Shown: positions 25,746-36,029, numbered from the stretch's first letter. The stretch: DNA of 64,000 bases from Burkholderiaceae bacterium (GCA_018882935.1 VERA01000002.1:23084-87083), one strand, 5' to 3'. Program-made: numbers and translations. Notes: generated from the sequence alone by a model not told the origin.

Positions 25746-27800
25746 ATGAGCTTTCAACGATCTGTTTTGGCGCACGCTATTTCGTGCGCGCTTGCCGGCG
25801 CCAGCATCGCCGCCTATGCCCAGCAGTCTGACAAATCCCTGGCGCCGGTAGTCGTGACCGCCGACCCGTTTGGTTCGCAAGAAAACGCCACCATTCTTTC
25901 GCCGGCACGTGTGCTGTCAGGCGATGCACTGCGAGACAAAATCGGTGGCTCGCTCGGCGACACGCTACTGCAGGAGCCCGGCATCACTTCCTCCGGTTTC
26001 AGCACTGGCTCTGCACGACCTGTGATTCGCGGACTCGAAGGCCCACGTGTAAAAATTTTGCAAAACGGAATGAGCAACGGTGATCTGTCTGCGATCTCGA
26101 ACGATCATGCCGTCGGCATCAGCACTTTGAGCGCGCAACAGATCGAGATTCTTCGCGGCCCTGCCACCTTATTGTATGGATCGGGGGCGATCGGTGGCGC
26201 AGTCAATATCGTGAACGGACGCATTCCGACACAACTGGAACAGCGCCCCACCGGTGAAGCTGAGTTAAGAGCGAGCAGCGTGGATGGCGGCAGCGCTTTT
26301 GCGTTCAGTGCTGACCGTGCGGTCGGCAATGTCGGGGTGCATGTTGATGGCAGCATGCTGCGTGCAGGTGACTACCGTATTCCGGGTAACAGCAGCATTG
26401 ATGGCGATGGCGATACCGGTCGCCTGACATTCTCGGGTAATCGGGAAAACAATGTGGGGGCTGGCGCCTCGATGATTCAGTCTTGGGGGTACGTAGGTGC
26501 ATCGGTGTCGCAGATTGATAAGTTGTACGGCATCCGCGGGCATCATGAATCATCGAAGATTGATCTGTTGCAGAACCGGTTTGATATCGATAGCTTGGTC
26601 CGCTCACCGTTCGAGGGCTTTGACGCGCTGCGGATCAAGCTGGGCCAAAGTGATTACCGGCATACCGAGCTTGAAGGCGGTACTGACCCGCATGTCAGAT
26701 TCACCAACCGCTCGCTGGAATCACGTATCGAGCTGTCGCATCAGCCCGTCGCTGGCTGGCGTGGCCGGCTCGGTCTGCAGACAGATGGCTCGACGGTACA
26801 AGCCTTGAATCTCGAGCACCCCGAAGAATCGACTGTGCCACGAACCCGCTCAAATTCAACTGCTGCATTCATTGTGGAAGAAACCGATATTGGTAGCGTG
26901 CGCCTGAACGCCGGTGCGCGCATAGAGCAAGTGAAGCGCCGGCCAACCGGAACCGCCCAGCGAGACTTTACCTTGGGCTCAGCCTCGATAGGTGCGCTGT
27001 GGGGATTCACACCAGGTTATGCGTTTGGCAGTACCTTGTCGCTGGCGCAGCGCGCACCGACGACGGAAGAGCTGTACTCTGGTGGCGCACATCATCCGAC
27101 CGAGACCTATGACCGCGGCGACCAGAACCTCCGTAGAGAGACCTCAAGAAATATTGATATCTCGCTGCAAAAAACCGAGGACAGACTGCGATGGAAAGGC
27201 AATCTATTTCAAAACAATGTCAGTAACTTTGTTTATGGGCGCTTAGGCGGCATGGTGTGCTCCAAAAATGGTGATCTGTATGATCCCGCGACCTGCGACC
27301 CCAATGAGTATGAAGAGCTCAGATTAAGATCGTTCAGCCAGGCCAATGCCACCATCCGCGGCTATGAACTTGATGTCAGCTACAACCTCTATGAGTACGG
27401 CTGGTTCGGCCGCGCCTTTGCAGACGACTCGCGCGGCACCTTGGATAGCCTGGGCTATATGCCATTACAGCCAGTCATGCGCGTAGGCACCACGGTGGGC
27501 TACCAGGACGCAAATTGGCGCTCAACGTTATCCATACTTAACGCGAGTGCGCAAAACCGTCTGGCTACCAGCCCTGTCTATCAATCTGAAGATAGCGCTA
27601 CTGAAAAAGTAACACGCGGCTACACACGGGTTGATGCCAACATCTCGTGGCGGCAGCGTATCGGCGAGAATGAGCTGACCTGGTTTGCCAGTGCGCGTAA
27701 TTTGTTGAACGAGGAAATACGTCTTTCAACATCGCTCCTGAAAGATTATGTACCGCAGCCCGGACGCAACTTCATTGTCGGTGTGCGCGCGCGCTTTTAG
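25746..27800 (+). CDS. TonB-dependent outer-membrane receptor (possible zinc/metal uptake)
   Basis: A 684-residue receptor. The start at ATG 25746 has GGAGAAG upstream; a GTG at 25734 is also in frame. The signal peptide ends near AAYAQQ. The plug domain carries RPVIRGLEGPRVKILQNGM and QIEILRGPATLLYGSGAIGGAVN; the barrel ends with FIVGVRARF and a terminal Phe. GGAHHPTETYDRGDQNL is a block found in the ZnuD-like group, and the nearby His-rich CobW GTPase and DUF2946-like protein agree with metal (zinc) uptake, but substrate is inferred. No Zur-like operator is visible upstream. Confidence 0.85.
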   Translation: MSFQRSVLAHAISCALAGASIAAYAQQSDKSLAPVVVTADPFGSQENATILSPARVLSGDALRDKIGGSLGDTLLQEPGITSSGFSTGSARPVIRGLEGPRVKILQNGMSNGDLSAISNDHAVGISTLSAQQIEILRGPATLLYGSGAIGGAVNIVNGRIPTQLEQRPTGEAELRASSVDGGSAFAFSADRAVGNVGVHVDGSMLRAGDYRIPGNSSIDGDGDTGRLTFSGNRENNVGAGASMIQSWGYVGASVSQIDKLYGIRGHHESSKIDLLQNRFDIDSLVRSPFEGFDALRIKLGQSDYRHTELEGGTDPHVRFTNRSLESRIELSHQPVAGWRGRLGLQTDGSTVQALNLEHPEESTVPRTRSNSTAAFIVEETDIGSVRLNAGARIEQVKRRPTGTAQRDFTLGSASIGALWGFTPGYAFGSTLSLAQRAPTTEELYSGGAHHPTETYDRGDQNLRRETSRNIDISLQKTEDRLRWKGNLFQNNVSNFVYGRLGGMVCSKNGDLYDPATCDPNEYEELRLRSFSQANATIRGYELDVSYNLYEYGWFGRAFADDSRGTLDSLGYMPLQPVMRVGTTVGYQDANWRSTLSILNASAQNRLATSPVYQSEDSATEKVTRGYTRVDANISWRQRIGENELTWFASARNLLNEEIRLSTSLLKDYVPQPGRNFIVGVRARF

Positions 27801-27908
27801 CACGCCCGATCATGCAGCGGTCAGGTTGTTGGTCAGATGCCACTTGCATTGTGGTGATGGGCTTGATCGCATTACTCTTTGTGCATCTGAGGCTATCTCG
27901 ATGCACTC

Positions 27909-29039
27909 ATGAAATTCCTCGATCTATTTTCCAAGCAAGCGCCGGATTCCATCAAACATGTGCGACCGTCAGGAACACCGACGGTTGCACAACGTGAAGC
28001 AACCGCGCGCAAAATCGATGCAATTGAGTCAGAGATCAGCGCTGAGCTGGGAAGCGTGCAAGAGGGTGTCGCCGAACCACTGGCGGGCAGCCGCATGGAG
28101 CAGTGTATTTCCGAAGCCAGTATTTTGTATGCGAATCGCCAGATTCCTTCCGTAGCCTCACTGCTACTCGATGCGTTAAAACAACCCACTCACGAAGCTG
28201 CTGAACCAGTGGCCTGGCACATGCTGCTGGAGCTCGCCAGTTTTGATGGCGATCAATCACGCTTCGAAGGTTTGGCTTTGCGTTACGCGGAGCGATTCGA
28301 AACCTCACCACCACAGTGGCGTGCGAATACAGGTCACGACCGTAGCTCGCGGGCTGCAAGCCCAATGCTGGCGTTTCGTGGCAAGCTGCTGGCCACCACC
28401 GTACCGGCACTGACGCAGCTAAAGCAGGCGGCTCAAGGCCAGTCGGCATTCACGCTTGATCTGCGCAACCTGACAGAGATTGATGTCGCCGGATGTAGCG
28501 AGCTACTGAGCCTGCTATCCGAGTGGTGCCGCGCCGGCAAGCATATCCATCTAATGCACGCGAGCTCGTTACTCGACATGCTACGCGCCACTATTCAGCA
28601 AGGGCGGCGCGATGAAGATGACGCAGCCTGGCGCGTTCTGATTGAATTATTGCGCGTGAGCGGCGATGAAGTCAGCTATGAAGATGCCTGCGTTGCCTAC
28701 TGCCTTACCTACGAGCAGTCACCCCCAGCCGCGCTGGGCTTGCTCGTCCATCACATACCGGAAGTATCGCATCTTCTTTTACCGATAGAGATTCGTCATC
28801 CTGTCAATGATTTACTCGAGACACTACGCGCAGATACTCAACACAGAGATACCATCACCATCAACTGCCAACAACTTCGACTGATCGAGTTCAATGCGGC
28901 TGCGCCGCTGCTGGCAGGCGTCGCAGCGCTGGCGCGAGGCAAGCCGGTAGAATGGCGTGAAATGCCTTATCTGACCTCAACACTGCTGCAGCTGATGAGC
29001 GGCCACGGCAAGCTGAATATCAGCCATCGTCGCCCCTGA
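27909..29039 (+). CDS. STAS-domain protein
   Basis: A 376-residue cytosolic protein. The N-terminal 60 residues are polar and probably flexible. A central STAS-like block (FTLDLRNLTEIDVAGCSELLSLL, residues about 178-200) is followed by an NTP-binding-like helix region, and a second related block near the C-terminus (ITINCQQLRLIEFNAAAPLLAGVAAL). The segments between repeat the theme AW..L.EL....D...FE...L.Y...FE.SPP twice, suggesting an internal duplication. STAS domains usually act as anti-sigma antagonists or phospho-switches; no kinase partner is nearby. It lies upstream of hslVU, a frequent arrangement in Burkholderiales. Confidence 0.8.
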   Translation: MKFLDLFSKQAPDSIKHVRPSGTPTVAQREATARKIDAIESEISAELGSVQEGVAEPLAGSRMEQCISEASILYANRQIPSVASLLLDALKQPTHEAAEPVAWHMLLELASFDGDQSRFEGLALRYAERFETSPPQWRANTGHDRSSRAASPMLAFRGKLLATTVPALTQLKQAAQGQSAFTLDLRNLTEIDVAGCSELLSLLSEWCRAGKHIHLMHASSLLDMLRATIQQGRRDEDDAAWRVLIELLRVSGDEVSYEDACVAYCLTYEQSPPAALGLLVHHIPEVSHLLLPIEIRHPVNDLLETLRADTQHRDTITINCQQLRLIEFNAAAPLLAGVAALARGKPVEWREMPYLTSTLLQLMSGHGKLNISHRRP

Positions 29040-29072
29040 CAGGGTGGTCGCGGTTTTCTAAAAAAAATACGC

Positions 29073-29609
29073 ATGGAACAATTTCACGGTACTACTATTC
29101 TCTCAGTTCGTCGCGGCGCGCAGGTTGCGCTTGGTGGCGATGGGCAAGTCACCCTAGGTAATGTCGTCATGAAAGGCTCGGCCCGCAAGGTGCGCAAGCT
29201 ATTTCATGGCAAGGTACTGGCGGGTTTTGCGGGTGGTACCGCTGATGCGTTCACGCTGCTGGAGCGCTTTGAATCCAAACTCGAAGCGCACCAGGGCAAT
29301 TTGCTACGCGCATCGGTCGAGCTCGCTAAAGACTGGCGCACCGACCGCATGCTGCGCCGGCTGGAAGCCATGCTGCTGGTAGCAGACCGCGAAGCCACGC
29401 TGATCATCACCGGTAACGGCGATGTACTCGAACCTGAGAAAGGGGTCGGCGCAATCGGCTCCGGTGGCAGCTATGCGCAAGCCGCTGCGCTGGCGCTTTT
29501 TGAAAACACCGAGCTTGCGCCGGCTGAGGTAGTGAAAAAATCCCTCGGTATCGCCGGTGAGCTCTGCATTTATACCAACCTGTCGCTCACTATCGAGACG
29601 CTGGACTGA
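29073..29609 (+). CDS. hslV: ATP-dependent protease subunit HslV
   Basis: Peptidase of the HslVU (ClpYQ) protease. The 178 residues start [14 protein letters not shown]; removal of six residues exposes Thr7 as the N-terminal nucleophile. [30 protein letters not shown] and [14 protein letters not shown] are typical. It is followed 41 nt later by hslU, the ATPase partner; the gap contains an imperfect 18-bp tandem repeat (29603-29656). Confidence 0.97.
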   Translation: MEQFHGTTILSVRRGAQVALGGDGQVTLGNVVMKGSARKVRKLFHGKVLAGFAGGTADAFTLLERFESKLEAHQGNLLRASVELAKDWRTDRMLRRLEAMLLVADREATLIITGNGDVLEPEKGVGAIGSGGSYAQAAALALFENTELAPAEVVKKSLGIAGELCIYTNLSLTIETLD

Positions 29610-29650
29610 TACTGATCGCTCGACTGACACTGATCGCCGGACTAAGCCTG

Positions 29651-30979
29651 ATGAACCTCTCCCCGCAAGAAATCGTGATCGAGCTCGACAAGCATGTGGT
29701 TGGGCAAGCCAAGGCCAAGCGTGCGGTCGCTATCGCACTGCGTAATCGCTGGCGCCGGCAGCAAGTGCCCGAGCCACTACGGCACGAGATCACACCGAAA
29801 AATATTTTAATGATCGGCCCCACCGGCGTCGGCAAAACCGAGATCGCGCGTCGTCTGGCGCGGCTGGCGGAAGCGCCATTCATCAAAATCGAAGCGACCA
29901 AATTTACCGAGGTGGGTTATGTCGGTCGCGATGTCGACAGCATTATTCGAGATCTGGTTGAGATCGGTATCAAGCAAAGCCGCGAACAGGCGATGCGTGG
30001 CGTTCAACAAAAAGCGCAAGACGCTGCTGAAGAACGTATTCTCGATGCGCTACTACCACCTGCGCGTGATTTCGGTTTTGGCCAGTCGGAAGATAAAAAC
30101 GCTAGCAGTACGCGGCAAACTTTTCGCAAGCGGCTGCGCGAAGGCGCGCTTGACGATAAAGAGATTGAGATTGAAGTCGCAGAGCCGCGCGCTACCATGG
30201 AGATCATGGCGCCGCCCGGCATGGAGGAAATGACCGAGCAAATCAAGTCCATGTTCTCCGGCTTAGGCACCGGCCGCACCAAATCACGCAAACTGAAAAT
30301 TGCTGAAGCAATGCGGCTGCTATTAGACGAAGAAGCAGCGCGCATGGTCAATGAAGATGAGCTTAAACAGCGCGCCATTAGTAATGTCGAGCAGAACGGT
30401 ATTGTGTTTTTAGATGAGATCGACAAAATTGCATCACGTTCCAACACTCAAGGGGCAGATGTGTCGCGCGCCGGCGTGCAGCGCGATCTGCTGCCGCTGG
30501 TTGAGGGCACAACAGTCAACACCAAATACGGCATGGTGAAAACCGACCATATCTTGTTTATTGCCTCAGGCGCATTTCATCTGGCCAAGCCATCCGACCT
30601 GATTCCGGAGTTGCAAGGACGCTTCCCGATCCGTGTTGAGCTGGAGTCATTGTCAATTGCTGACTTTGAACGCATTCTCACAGCGACCGATGCCTGCCTC
30701 ACTCGCCAGTACCAGGCGCTGCTCGCCACAGAAAATTTGACTATCGAGTTTCAGGCGGATGGTATTCGTCGACTGGCAGAAATCGCCTATTCGGTGAATG
30801 AAAAAACCGAGAATATCGGCGCGCGCAGGCTCTACACCGTGATGGAAAAACTGCTGGAAGAAATCTCTTTCAGTGCCGGCACATCCGATACGCAGGCAGT
30901 GCAGATTGATGCTGCATATGTCGATGCCAAGCTCGGCGAGCTGGCCACCAATGAAGACTTATCGCGCTACGTGCTGTAG
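29651..30979 (+). CDS. hslU: ATP-dependent protease ATPase subunit HslU
   Basis: AAA+ unfoldase that feeds [12 protein letters not shown] HslV. It encodes 442 residues: Walker [17 protein letters not shown] (about 54-69), the I-domain (about 110-240), Walker [10 protein letters not shown], sensor region and [15 protein letters not shown]. The C-terminal tail DLSRYVL is the segment that docks into HslV pockets. The start at 29651 gives the canonical [19 protein letters not shown]. It converges with gpsA with a 14 nt gap and no visible terminator. Confidence 0.97.
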   Translation: MNLSPQEIVIELDKHVVGQAKAKRAVAIALRNRWRRQQVPEPLRHEITPKNILMIGPTGVGKTEIARRLARLAEAPFIKIEATKFTEVGYVGRDVDSIIRDLVEIGIKQSREQAMRGVQQKAQDAAEERILDALLPPARDFGFGQSEDKNASSTRQTFRKRLREGALDDKEIEIEVAEPRATMEIMAPPGMEEMTEQIKSMFSGLGTGRTKSRKLKIAEAMRLLLDEEAARMVNEDELKQRAISNVEQNGIVFLDEIDKIASRSNTQGADVSRAGVQRDLLPLVEGTTVNTKYGMVKTDHILFIASGAFHLAKPSDLIPELQGRFPIRVELESLSIADFERILTATDACLTRQYQALLATENLTIEFQADGIRRLAEIAYSVNEKTENIGARRLYTVMEKLLEEISFSAGTSDTQAVQIDAAYVDAKLGELATNEDLSRYVL

Positions 30980-30993
30980 GCGTAGCGTGTGGC

Positions 30994-31983
30994 TCAAGCT
31001 TCGCCGCGCGCCTCACGCGCCAGCAAGTCATGAATCGCTTGTTGTGGCGTGACTCGCTCGAACAGCACGCGTGCAACCGAATCCACAATCGGCATCATCA
31101 CGCCGTGGCGCGCCGCCAGTTCACGTGCTGCCTGCACACAGCGCACGCCCTCGGCTACATGACCTAGCTCAGCAGTCACATCATCTAATGACTTGCCAGC
31201 GGCAAGGCCTAATCCCACCTGACGATTACGCGATAAATCACCCGTACAGGTGAGAATCAGATCACCCAGACCGGTCAGGCCCATAAAGGTTTCAGCGCGA
31301 CCGCCCAGGCGCGTGCCGAGTCGTGTGATTTCAGCCAAGCCTCGAGTGATGAGGGCTGCGCGCGCATTCATTCCCATACCCAAACCGTCGGCTATGCCGG
31401 TCGCAATCGCCAGGATATTTTTCAACGCGCCGCCCACCTCAACACCAATCAGGTCATCGGTGGTGTAAACCCGCAAGTTCGCGCCGTGTACCGCTGTAAC
31501 TACCGTGCTACGCAAGGCGGCGTTGGGCGAGGCGATGGTTAATGCGCAGGGCAAGCCTTGTGCGACTTCGAGCGCAAACGAGGGGCCTGATAGCGCGCCT
31601 ATAGCTAAATTCTCGCCGAACACGTGTTGCACTACCTGGTGCGGCAGTAACGCGGTGGCTTGCTCAAATCCCTTACACAGCCAAACCAAATTGTCAGGCG
31701 ACTCATCTTTTAAGGCATGCAACATGGGGCGCAGCCCGGCCATTGGCGTTGCGATGATCAGCAGGCCATTGCGGGCATGCGCGACCGCCTCGGAAAGTTG
31801 GCTGGTAAACAGGAGTGCGGGGTCGAGTGCGATTCCCGGCAGGTAGTGCGCGTTGCGGCGGGTAGCCGACAACTCTGCGCACTGCTCAGGGCTGCGGGCC
31901 CATAGCAAAACCGATTGACGCGGCGCCAGCGCGGTAGCGAGTGCCGTTCCCCAGGCGCCCGCACCGAGTAGTGCAATATTCAT
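30994..31983 (-). CDS. gpsA: Glycerol-3-phosphate dehydrogenase [NAD(P)+]
   Basis: Makes sn-glycerol 3-phosphate from dihydroxyacetone phosphate for phospholipids. It encodes 329 residues with the N-terminal nucleotide motif [13 protein letters not shown] (7-19), [15 protein letters not shown], the catalytic Lys in [13 protein letters not shown] and [14 protein letters not shown]. The start overlaps the stop of the preceding SH3 gene (ATGA at 31980-31983). The order secB, SH3 gene, gpsA on one strand agrees with betaproteobacterial secB-gpsA clusters. Confidence 0.96.
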   Translation of the reverse strand: MNIALLGAGAWGTALATALAPRQSVLLWARSPEQCAELSATRRNAHYLPGIALDPALLFTSQLSEAVAHARNGLLIIATPMAGLRPMLHALKDESPDNLVWLCKGFEQATALLPHQVVQHVFGENLAIGALSGPSFALEVAQGLPCALTIASPNAALRSTVVTAVHGANLRVYTTDDLIGVEVGGALKNILAIATGIADGLGMGMNARAALITRGLAEITRLGTRLGGRAETFMGLTGLGDLILTCTGDLSRNRQVGLGLAAGKSLDDVTAELGHVAEGVRCVQAARELAARHGVMMPIVDSVARVLFERVTPQQAIHDLLAREARGEA

Positions 31984-32435
31984 TCGCCCCAGACGTCGCT
32001 TGCTTTAGCGTAGCCACTATCACCGTCGCGGTGCCGCACCTTGAGCCAGCTCGATGCCACTGGCTCAGCTAATTCAAGCAGCACGCCTTTGTTTGCGGTG
32101 AATACGACAGCGGCTTTTTCGTCAGCACTGCTACGAACAATTGCCTGCGCCGACTCGACCACCAGCATGCGCTTGCTCGACAATGATCGGTTCTCGACCC
32201 AGGCAAGATCGCCTGCCGCGTCACGTACGCGACTCCAGTCACCATTGCTGATAATGATCTCGACCGGCATACCGGCAGGTGCCGCGAACAGCTTGCGGCC
32301 TTTGGTGCTGGGCGTGTCGAACAAGACCGCTGGTCCCGGCCCTATCGACTTGAACTCACTCGCCACCGCGATACTCGCGGCGGGCAACACGCTCGCCAGC
32401 AGCAGCATGGACAGCGCTACGCGCAATCGGCGCAT
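31980..32435 (-). CDS. Exported SH3-domain protein
   Basis: A 151-residue protein with a signal peptide ([25 protein letters not shown]) and two bacterial SH3-like segments. The first is near residues 28-83 ([19 protein letters not shown]...[29 protein letters not shown]). The second is near 90-151 ([23 protein letters not shown]...[34 protein letters not shown]). Such domains bind cell-wall peptides or proteins in the periplasm. It lies 4 nt after secB and overlaps gpsA, so it is co-transcribed with both. Confidence 0.85.
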   Translation of the reverse strand: MRRLRVALSMLLLASVLPAASIAVASEFKSIGPGPAVLFDTPSTKGRKLFAAPAGMPVEIIISNGDWSRVRDAAGDLAWVENRSLSSKRMLVVESAQAIVRSSADEKAAVVFTANKGVLLELAEPVASSWLKVRHRDGDSGYAKASDVWGE

Positions 32436-32439
32436 ATGC

Positions 32440-32907
32440 TTACTGCACCGGTGTGGTTGCAGCTTGCGCCAGCACTTGCTTACGCTGCTGATAAAACACC
32501 TCGAAGTTGATCTCGGTGAGATGAATCGGCGGGAAACCGCCGCGCGTCACCATATCGGCGATATTGGCGCGCAGGTAAGGGTAGATAATGTTCGGGCAGG
32601 CGATACCGAGCAGCGGCTCAAGCTGGTCTTCAGGGATATTGCGCAATTCAAAAATACCGCCTTGCTTGCCTTCGATAAGAAAAGCGATTTTGTCGCGGAT
32701 CTTGGCAGTGATCGTTACGGTAACTGTCGCCTCATAGATATCATCGGCCAGTTTCTGATTGCCGACATCAATCTGGACTTCGATACCAGGCCCATCTTGC
32801 TCGAGAAAAATCGCTGGTGAATTCGGCTGCTCCAGCGACATGTCTTTGAGATAAATACGCTGAATATTGAAACTGGCTTGCAGCTCTTGAGAGTTTTGAT
32901 CTGACAT
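32440..32907 (-). CDS. secB: Protein-export chaperone SecB
   Basis: A 155-residue tetrameric chaperone that keeps preproteins unfolded and hands them to Sec[23 protein letters not shown] at the start, [27 protein letters not shown] in the middle and [33 protein letters not shown] at the end are the family hallmarks. The first gene of the secB / SH3 / gpsA group; a 200-base gap separates it from grxC upstream on the same strand, where a promoter probably lies. Confidence 0.97.
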   Translation of the reverse strand: MSDQNSQELQASFNIQRIYLKDMSLEQPNSPAIFLEQDGPGIEVQIDVGNQKLADDIYEATVTVTITAKIRDKIAFLIEGKQGGIFELRNIPEDQLEPLLGIACPNIIYPYLRANIADMVTRGGFPPIHLTEINFEVFYQQRKQVLAQAATTPVQ

Positions 32908-33108
32908 CTGTCGCTTTCTTTGAGTGTTTATGGCTTAGGGGTGGTGATAGGTCATGCGTGATTAAGTTAAACGCTATTGGTCAAGCATGGGTCGTGTGCG
33001 CGGCGCTTGTTCACACTCGAAGGTATATGCGCTGTCGAGGGTTGCGTCGATGATGGGCGGGCGCTGAAGTAAACGCTGATTTGACGAGTCAAGTTCTGAT
33101 GCCGTGTA

Positions 33109-33369
33109 TCAGCCGCGCAGCAGGGGCTCGAGACCACCGGCGCGATCGAGCGCAGACAGGTCATCGAAGCCGCCGACATGGGTATCGCCGATATAAATCT
33201 GCGGCACAGTACGACGACCGGTCATCTCCATCATGGCAATACGTTGTTCAGGCTCAAGATCGACGCGGATTTTCTCAATCTCGGCCACCCCCTTGGACTG
33301 CAACAAGCGCTCGGCCATGTTGCAGTAAGGACAAACACCGGTGGTGTACATCTTGACCTTCGCGCCCAT
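33109..33369 (-). CDS. grxC: Glutaredoxin 3
   Basis: An 86-residue thiol-disulfide oxidoreductase reduced by glutathione. The active site CPYC is at residues 13-16, TVPQIYIG (cis-Pro loop) at about 54-61 and GGFDDL at about 66-71. I start it at ATG 33369; the long upstream extension in the same frame has no homologous pattern and overlaps the rhodanese gene. It follows the rhodanese gene by 25 nt on the same strand. Confidence 0.95.
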   Translation of the reverse strand: MGAKVKMYTTGVCPYCNMAERLLQSKGVAEIEKIRVDLEPEQRIAMMEMTGRRTVPQIYIGDTHVGGFDDLSALDRAGGLEPLLRG

Positions 33370-33394
33370 CTCGCCGCCGCCCCCTGGTTGAATG

Positions 33395-33823
33395 TTACTT
33401 GGCTGTTGGCAGCCCTTGCGAGCGCCATTCGTTGAAACCGCCGTCGAGCACGTAAACCTTGTCGAAGCCGGCCCGTTGTAGCACCGATGCGCCACGCGCC
33501 GCGCGAGTGCCGGCACCACACACCAGCAGCACCGGGTGCTGCTTGTCGATTTCGCTGGCACGCGGGCCCAGCTGGTCAAGCGGAATATTTTTCGATTGCT
33601 GCAAATGACCGCCTTTGAACTCATCATTCGAGCGCACATCGAGAATCGTTACCTTGCCTTGATTGAGCAGCTGCGTCGCCTGCAACGTAGAGAGCGTGTT
33701 CTTGGCACGAAACAGCAGCGGCCAAATCAGCGCGCCGCCCGAGACCAGTGCGATCAGAATCAGTAAGATGTTGTCGGTCAAGAAGGTCACGGCATAGAAA
33801 TTGGTTGGTACCCAGCCGCGCAT
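33395..33823 (-). CDS. Membrane-anchored rhodanese-like protein
   Basis: One N-terminal membrane segment (ILLILIALVSGGALIWPLLF) and a cytosolic rhodanese domain with ILDVRSNDEFKGGHL and the active loop VCGAGTRA (Cys nucleophile), likely a sulfurtransferase. The start is uncertain. ATG 33823 (142 residues) lies inside a palindrome with a promoter-like -10 on both strands; an in-frame GTG at 33790 (131 residues, VTFLTDNILL) would give the N-terminus more usual for the family. It is upstream of grxC, as often seen with secB in betaproteobacteria. Confidence 0.85.
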   Translation of the reverse strand: MRGWVPTNFYAVTFLTDNILLILIALVSGGALIWPLLFRAKNTLSTLQATQLLNQGKVTILDVRSNDEFKGGHLQQSKNIPLDQLGPRASEIDKQHPVLLVCGAGTRAARGASVLQRAGFDKVYVLDGGFNEWRSQGLPTAK

Positions 33824-33838
33824 TATAAAATAATGCGC
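33801..33838. promoter_or_regulatory. Palindromic bidirectional promoter candidate, rhodanese / gpmA
   Basis: GCGCATTA (33818-33825) and TAATGCGC (33831-33838) flank TAAAA. On the plus strand TATAAA follows a TTGGTT box (starting 33801) with a 17-base spacer, facing gpmA 75 bases away. On the minus strand the same palindrome contains TATAAT, facing the rhodanese gene. A near-symmetric -10 serving both directions, or an operator, is suggested. Confidence 0.4.
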
Positions 33839-33912
33839 TTCACGAAGCTGCACCTGTCACCGAATCACCAACCTGCCCTAGCCCCCAACCCTACCCCTGC
33901 TGCACCCGCTCC

Positions 33913-34659
33913 ATGTACAAAATTGTCCTCATGCGCCACGGCGAGTCCGTTTGGAACCGCGAAAATCGTTTTACCGGCTGGGCCGATATCGATCTGACTG
34001 ACAAAGGCGAGGCTCAGGCCCGCGAAGCCGGCAGGCTTCTGATCGATGCAGGGTTCACCTTTGACATGACCTACACCTCCGTGCTGAAACGCGCCATCCG
34101 CACGCTTTGGCTGACGCTGGAAACCATGGATTTGACCTGGCTGCCGGTAGTGCATCACTGGCGCCTGAACGAGCGCCATTACGGTGCGCTGGAAGGACTG
34201 AACAAGGCCGACACCGCCGAAAAATACGGTGAGGAGCAGGTGATGATTTGGCGCCGCAGCTACGACATCCCGCCCATGGCACTCGAAGCCAACGATCCGC
34301 GCGTGCCATTCGACAACCCGCGCTATGCCGGTCTGAGCCGGTCAGAGATACCGCTGACCGAATGCCTGAAAGACACAGTAGCGCGAGTGCTACCCTACTG
34401 GAACAATGAGATTGTGCCGGCCATGCGCTCGGGGCGGCAAATACTAATCTGCGCGCACGGCAATAGTCTGCGCGGTCTGATTAAGCACCTCGACCAGATC
34501 AGCGACGCGGATATCGTCAAGGTCAACATACCCAATGCTCAGCCCTTGGTCTACGAGCTGGATGCAGACCTGAACCCGATTCGTAGCTACTACCTGGGTG
34601 ACGCCGCTGCGATTGAGGCCGCTATCAAGACCATCACACAACAGGGCCGGACCAGCTAG
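33913..34659 (+). CDS. gpmA: 2,3-bisphosphoglycerate-dependent phosphoglycerate mutase
   Basis: Glycolytic/gluconeogenic enzyme that interconverts 3- and 2-phosphoglycerate. The 248 residues start [23 protein letters not shown], where the RHG histidine (His9) is phosphorylated. [22 protein letters not shown] carries the conserved acid, and [16 protein letters not shown] the second His. The length is as expected for the dPGM type. It is followed by the envC-like gene after 5 nt, giving a gpmA-envC-ctpA transcript that ends at the terminator near 37505. Confidence 0.97.
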   Translation: MYKIVLMRHGESVWNRENRFTGWADIDLTDKGEAQAREAGRLLIDAGFTFDMTYTSVLKRAIRTLWLTLETMDLTWLPVVHHWRLNERHYGALEGLNKADTAEKYGEEQVMIWRRSYDIPPMALEANDPRVPFDNPRYAGLSRSEIPLTECLKDTVARVLPYWNNEIVPAMRSGRQILICAHGNSLRGLIKHLDQISDADIVKVNIPNAQPLVYELDADLNPIRSYYLGDAAAIEAAIKTITQQGRTS

Positions 34660-34664
34660 TCCCG

Positions 34665-36026
34665 ATGCCGACGGCTCGTCGCCCGCTAGCCATCCTAATC
34701 GCTGCGCTTGCGCTTTCTGCTCTCGGCGACCTAGAGGTCTTGGCGGCCGAGCCAAAATCGGTCGAGCGCGCGCGCCAGAAGCAGCAGGCCGAGCAAGAGC
34801 GCACGGAACTACGTCGCAAGCTCGATGATCTAAAGGCTGATATTGCCAACACCGAGCAAGCGCATGGCCATGCCGCTGATGCGCTCGCTTCATCAGAGAA
34901 AGCAATTTCGAATGCCAACCGCAAATTGCGTGAATTGGCTATAGAGCAGCAGCGCACGCAGCAGCAACTGCAAGCGCTGTCGCAAGACCTGCAGCAGCTG
35001 GAATCAGCCATAGCGCAGCAGCGCAAGCGCCTGGAGACGATGTTGCGCGAGCAGTACCGTGCTGGACAAGAGGACCGTTTGCGTTTACTGCTATCCGGCG
35101 ACAATCCGAACCGTATCGCACGCGAGCTGCGGTATCTCGGCTATGTCACGGCCGAGCAAATCAAGGCGATTGAACAACTTCAACGCGATATCGCCGCAGT
35201 AGAAACCAATAAATCTGATGCCGAGGAGGCGCGTGCCGCCTTGGACGATATTGCAGCTGAACAGCGCGAGCAAAAAGCCGTGCTTGAAAAAGAGAAAAGC
35301 AAGCGCAAGGCACTGGTGCTGAAGCTCTCAGATAAGTTATCTGCACAGCGTAAGCAAGCAGGTAACCTTTCACGTGACGAGGCGCGCCTGTCTGCACTGG
35401 TCGATCGCTTGGCGATTGTGATCGCGCAGCAAAGAAAAGCCGAAGAGGAGGAGGCAAGGCGCCGCGCACGTGCGAAGGAAGCAGCCGCTGAACGAGAAAA
35501 AGCGCTTGCAGAAAAAACACGCAAGGAAAGCAAAGGACAATCGCGTACCGCGACCAAGTCGGCAGAATTAGCCAAGAGCCCTGAACGTGCTGAGCAAGCA
35601 GCACCCGAGCCGCCGCCAGCCCCGGATGGCAGTGCGTTTGCTGCGCTGCGTGGCAAAGGCAAGCTACCGGTGAAAGGCGAGTTGGCGGCAAGCTTTGGCG
35701 CAAAACGCGCCGACGGGCCAAGCTGGAAGGGCATTTTCATCAAAGCGGTCGAGGGCAGCGAGGTCCGCGCTGCGGGACCCGGCGAGGTGGTGTTTGCCGA
35801 CTGGATGCGCGGCTTCGGTAACCTGATGATTGTTGACCATGGCGGCCAATATCTGAGCATCTACGGTAATAACCAATCGCTACTGAAGCGCCCCGGCGAT
35901 CGGATCAAGGCAGGCGAGGTGATCGCCACTGTAGGCAACAGCGGCGGCAATGAACATTCAGGTTTATACTTCGAGCTCAGGCACCAAGGGCGGGCAATCG
36001 ATCCGCTCGCTTGGCTCAACAGGTGA
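34665..36026 (+). CDS. EnvC-like murein hydrolase activator
   Basis: A 453-residue periplasmic protein with a signal peptide (PLAILIAALALSALGDLEVLA). A long coiled coil runs at about residues 30-270 (rich in Gln, Lys, Glu; LRRKLDDLKADIANTEQ, EQREQKAVLEKEKSKRKAL) and a C-terminal LytM/M23 domain at about 325-452 (VKGELAASFGAKRADGPSWKG, then GNSGGNEHSGLYFELRHQG). The zinc ligands of active M23 enzymes are missing (KGIFIKA in place of HKGIDI; IYGNNQS in place of YAHL). This is as in E. coli EnvC, which activates amidases AmiA/AmiB at the septum rather than cutting murein itself. Confidence 0.9.
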   Translation: MPTARRPLAILIAALALSALGDLEVLAAEPKSVERARQKQQAEQERTELRRKLDDLKADIANTEQAHGHAADALASSEKAISNANRKLRELAIEQQRTQQQLQALSQDLQQLESAIAQQRKRLETMLREQYRAGQEDRLRLLLSGDNPNRIARELRYLGYVTAEQIKAIEQLQRDIAAVETNKSDAEEARAALDDIAAEQREQKAVLEKEKSKRKALVLKLSDKLSAQRKQAGNLSRDEARLSALVDRLAIVIAQQRKAEEEEARRRARAKEAAAEREKALAEKTRKESKGQSRTATKSAELAKSPERAEQAAPEPPPAPDGSAFAALRGKGKLPVKGELAASFGAKRADGPSWKGIFIKAVEGSEVRAAGPGEVVFADWMRGFGNLMIVDHGGQYLSIYGNNQSLLKRPGDRIKAGEVIATVGNSGGNEHSGLYFELRHQGRAIDPLAWLNR

Positions 36027-36029
36027 GAC

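Noticed and set aside
27812..27997. 61-codon frame after the TonB receptor
   Set aside because: Overlaps the STAS gene start in another frame, with no ribosome site.
34665..36026. EnvC-like protein as an active M23 endopeptidase
   Set aside because: The zinc-binding His/Asp residues are absent, so it should be a non-catalytic activator.
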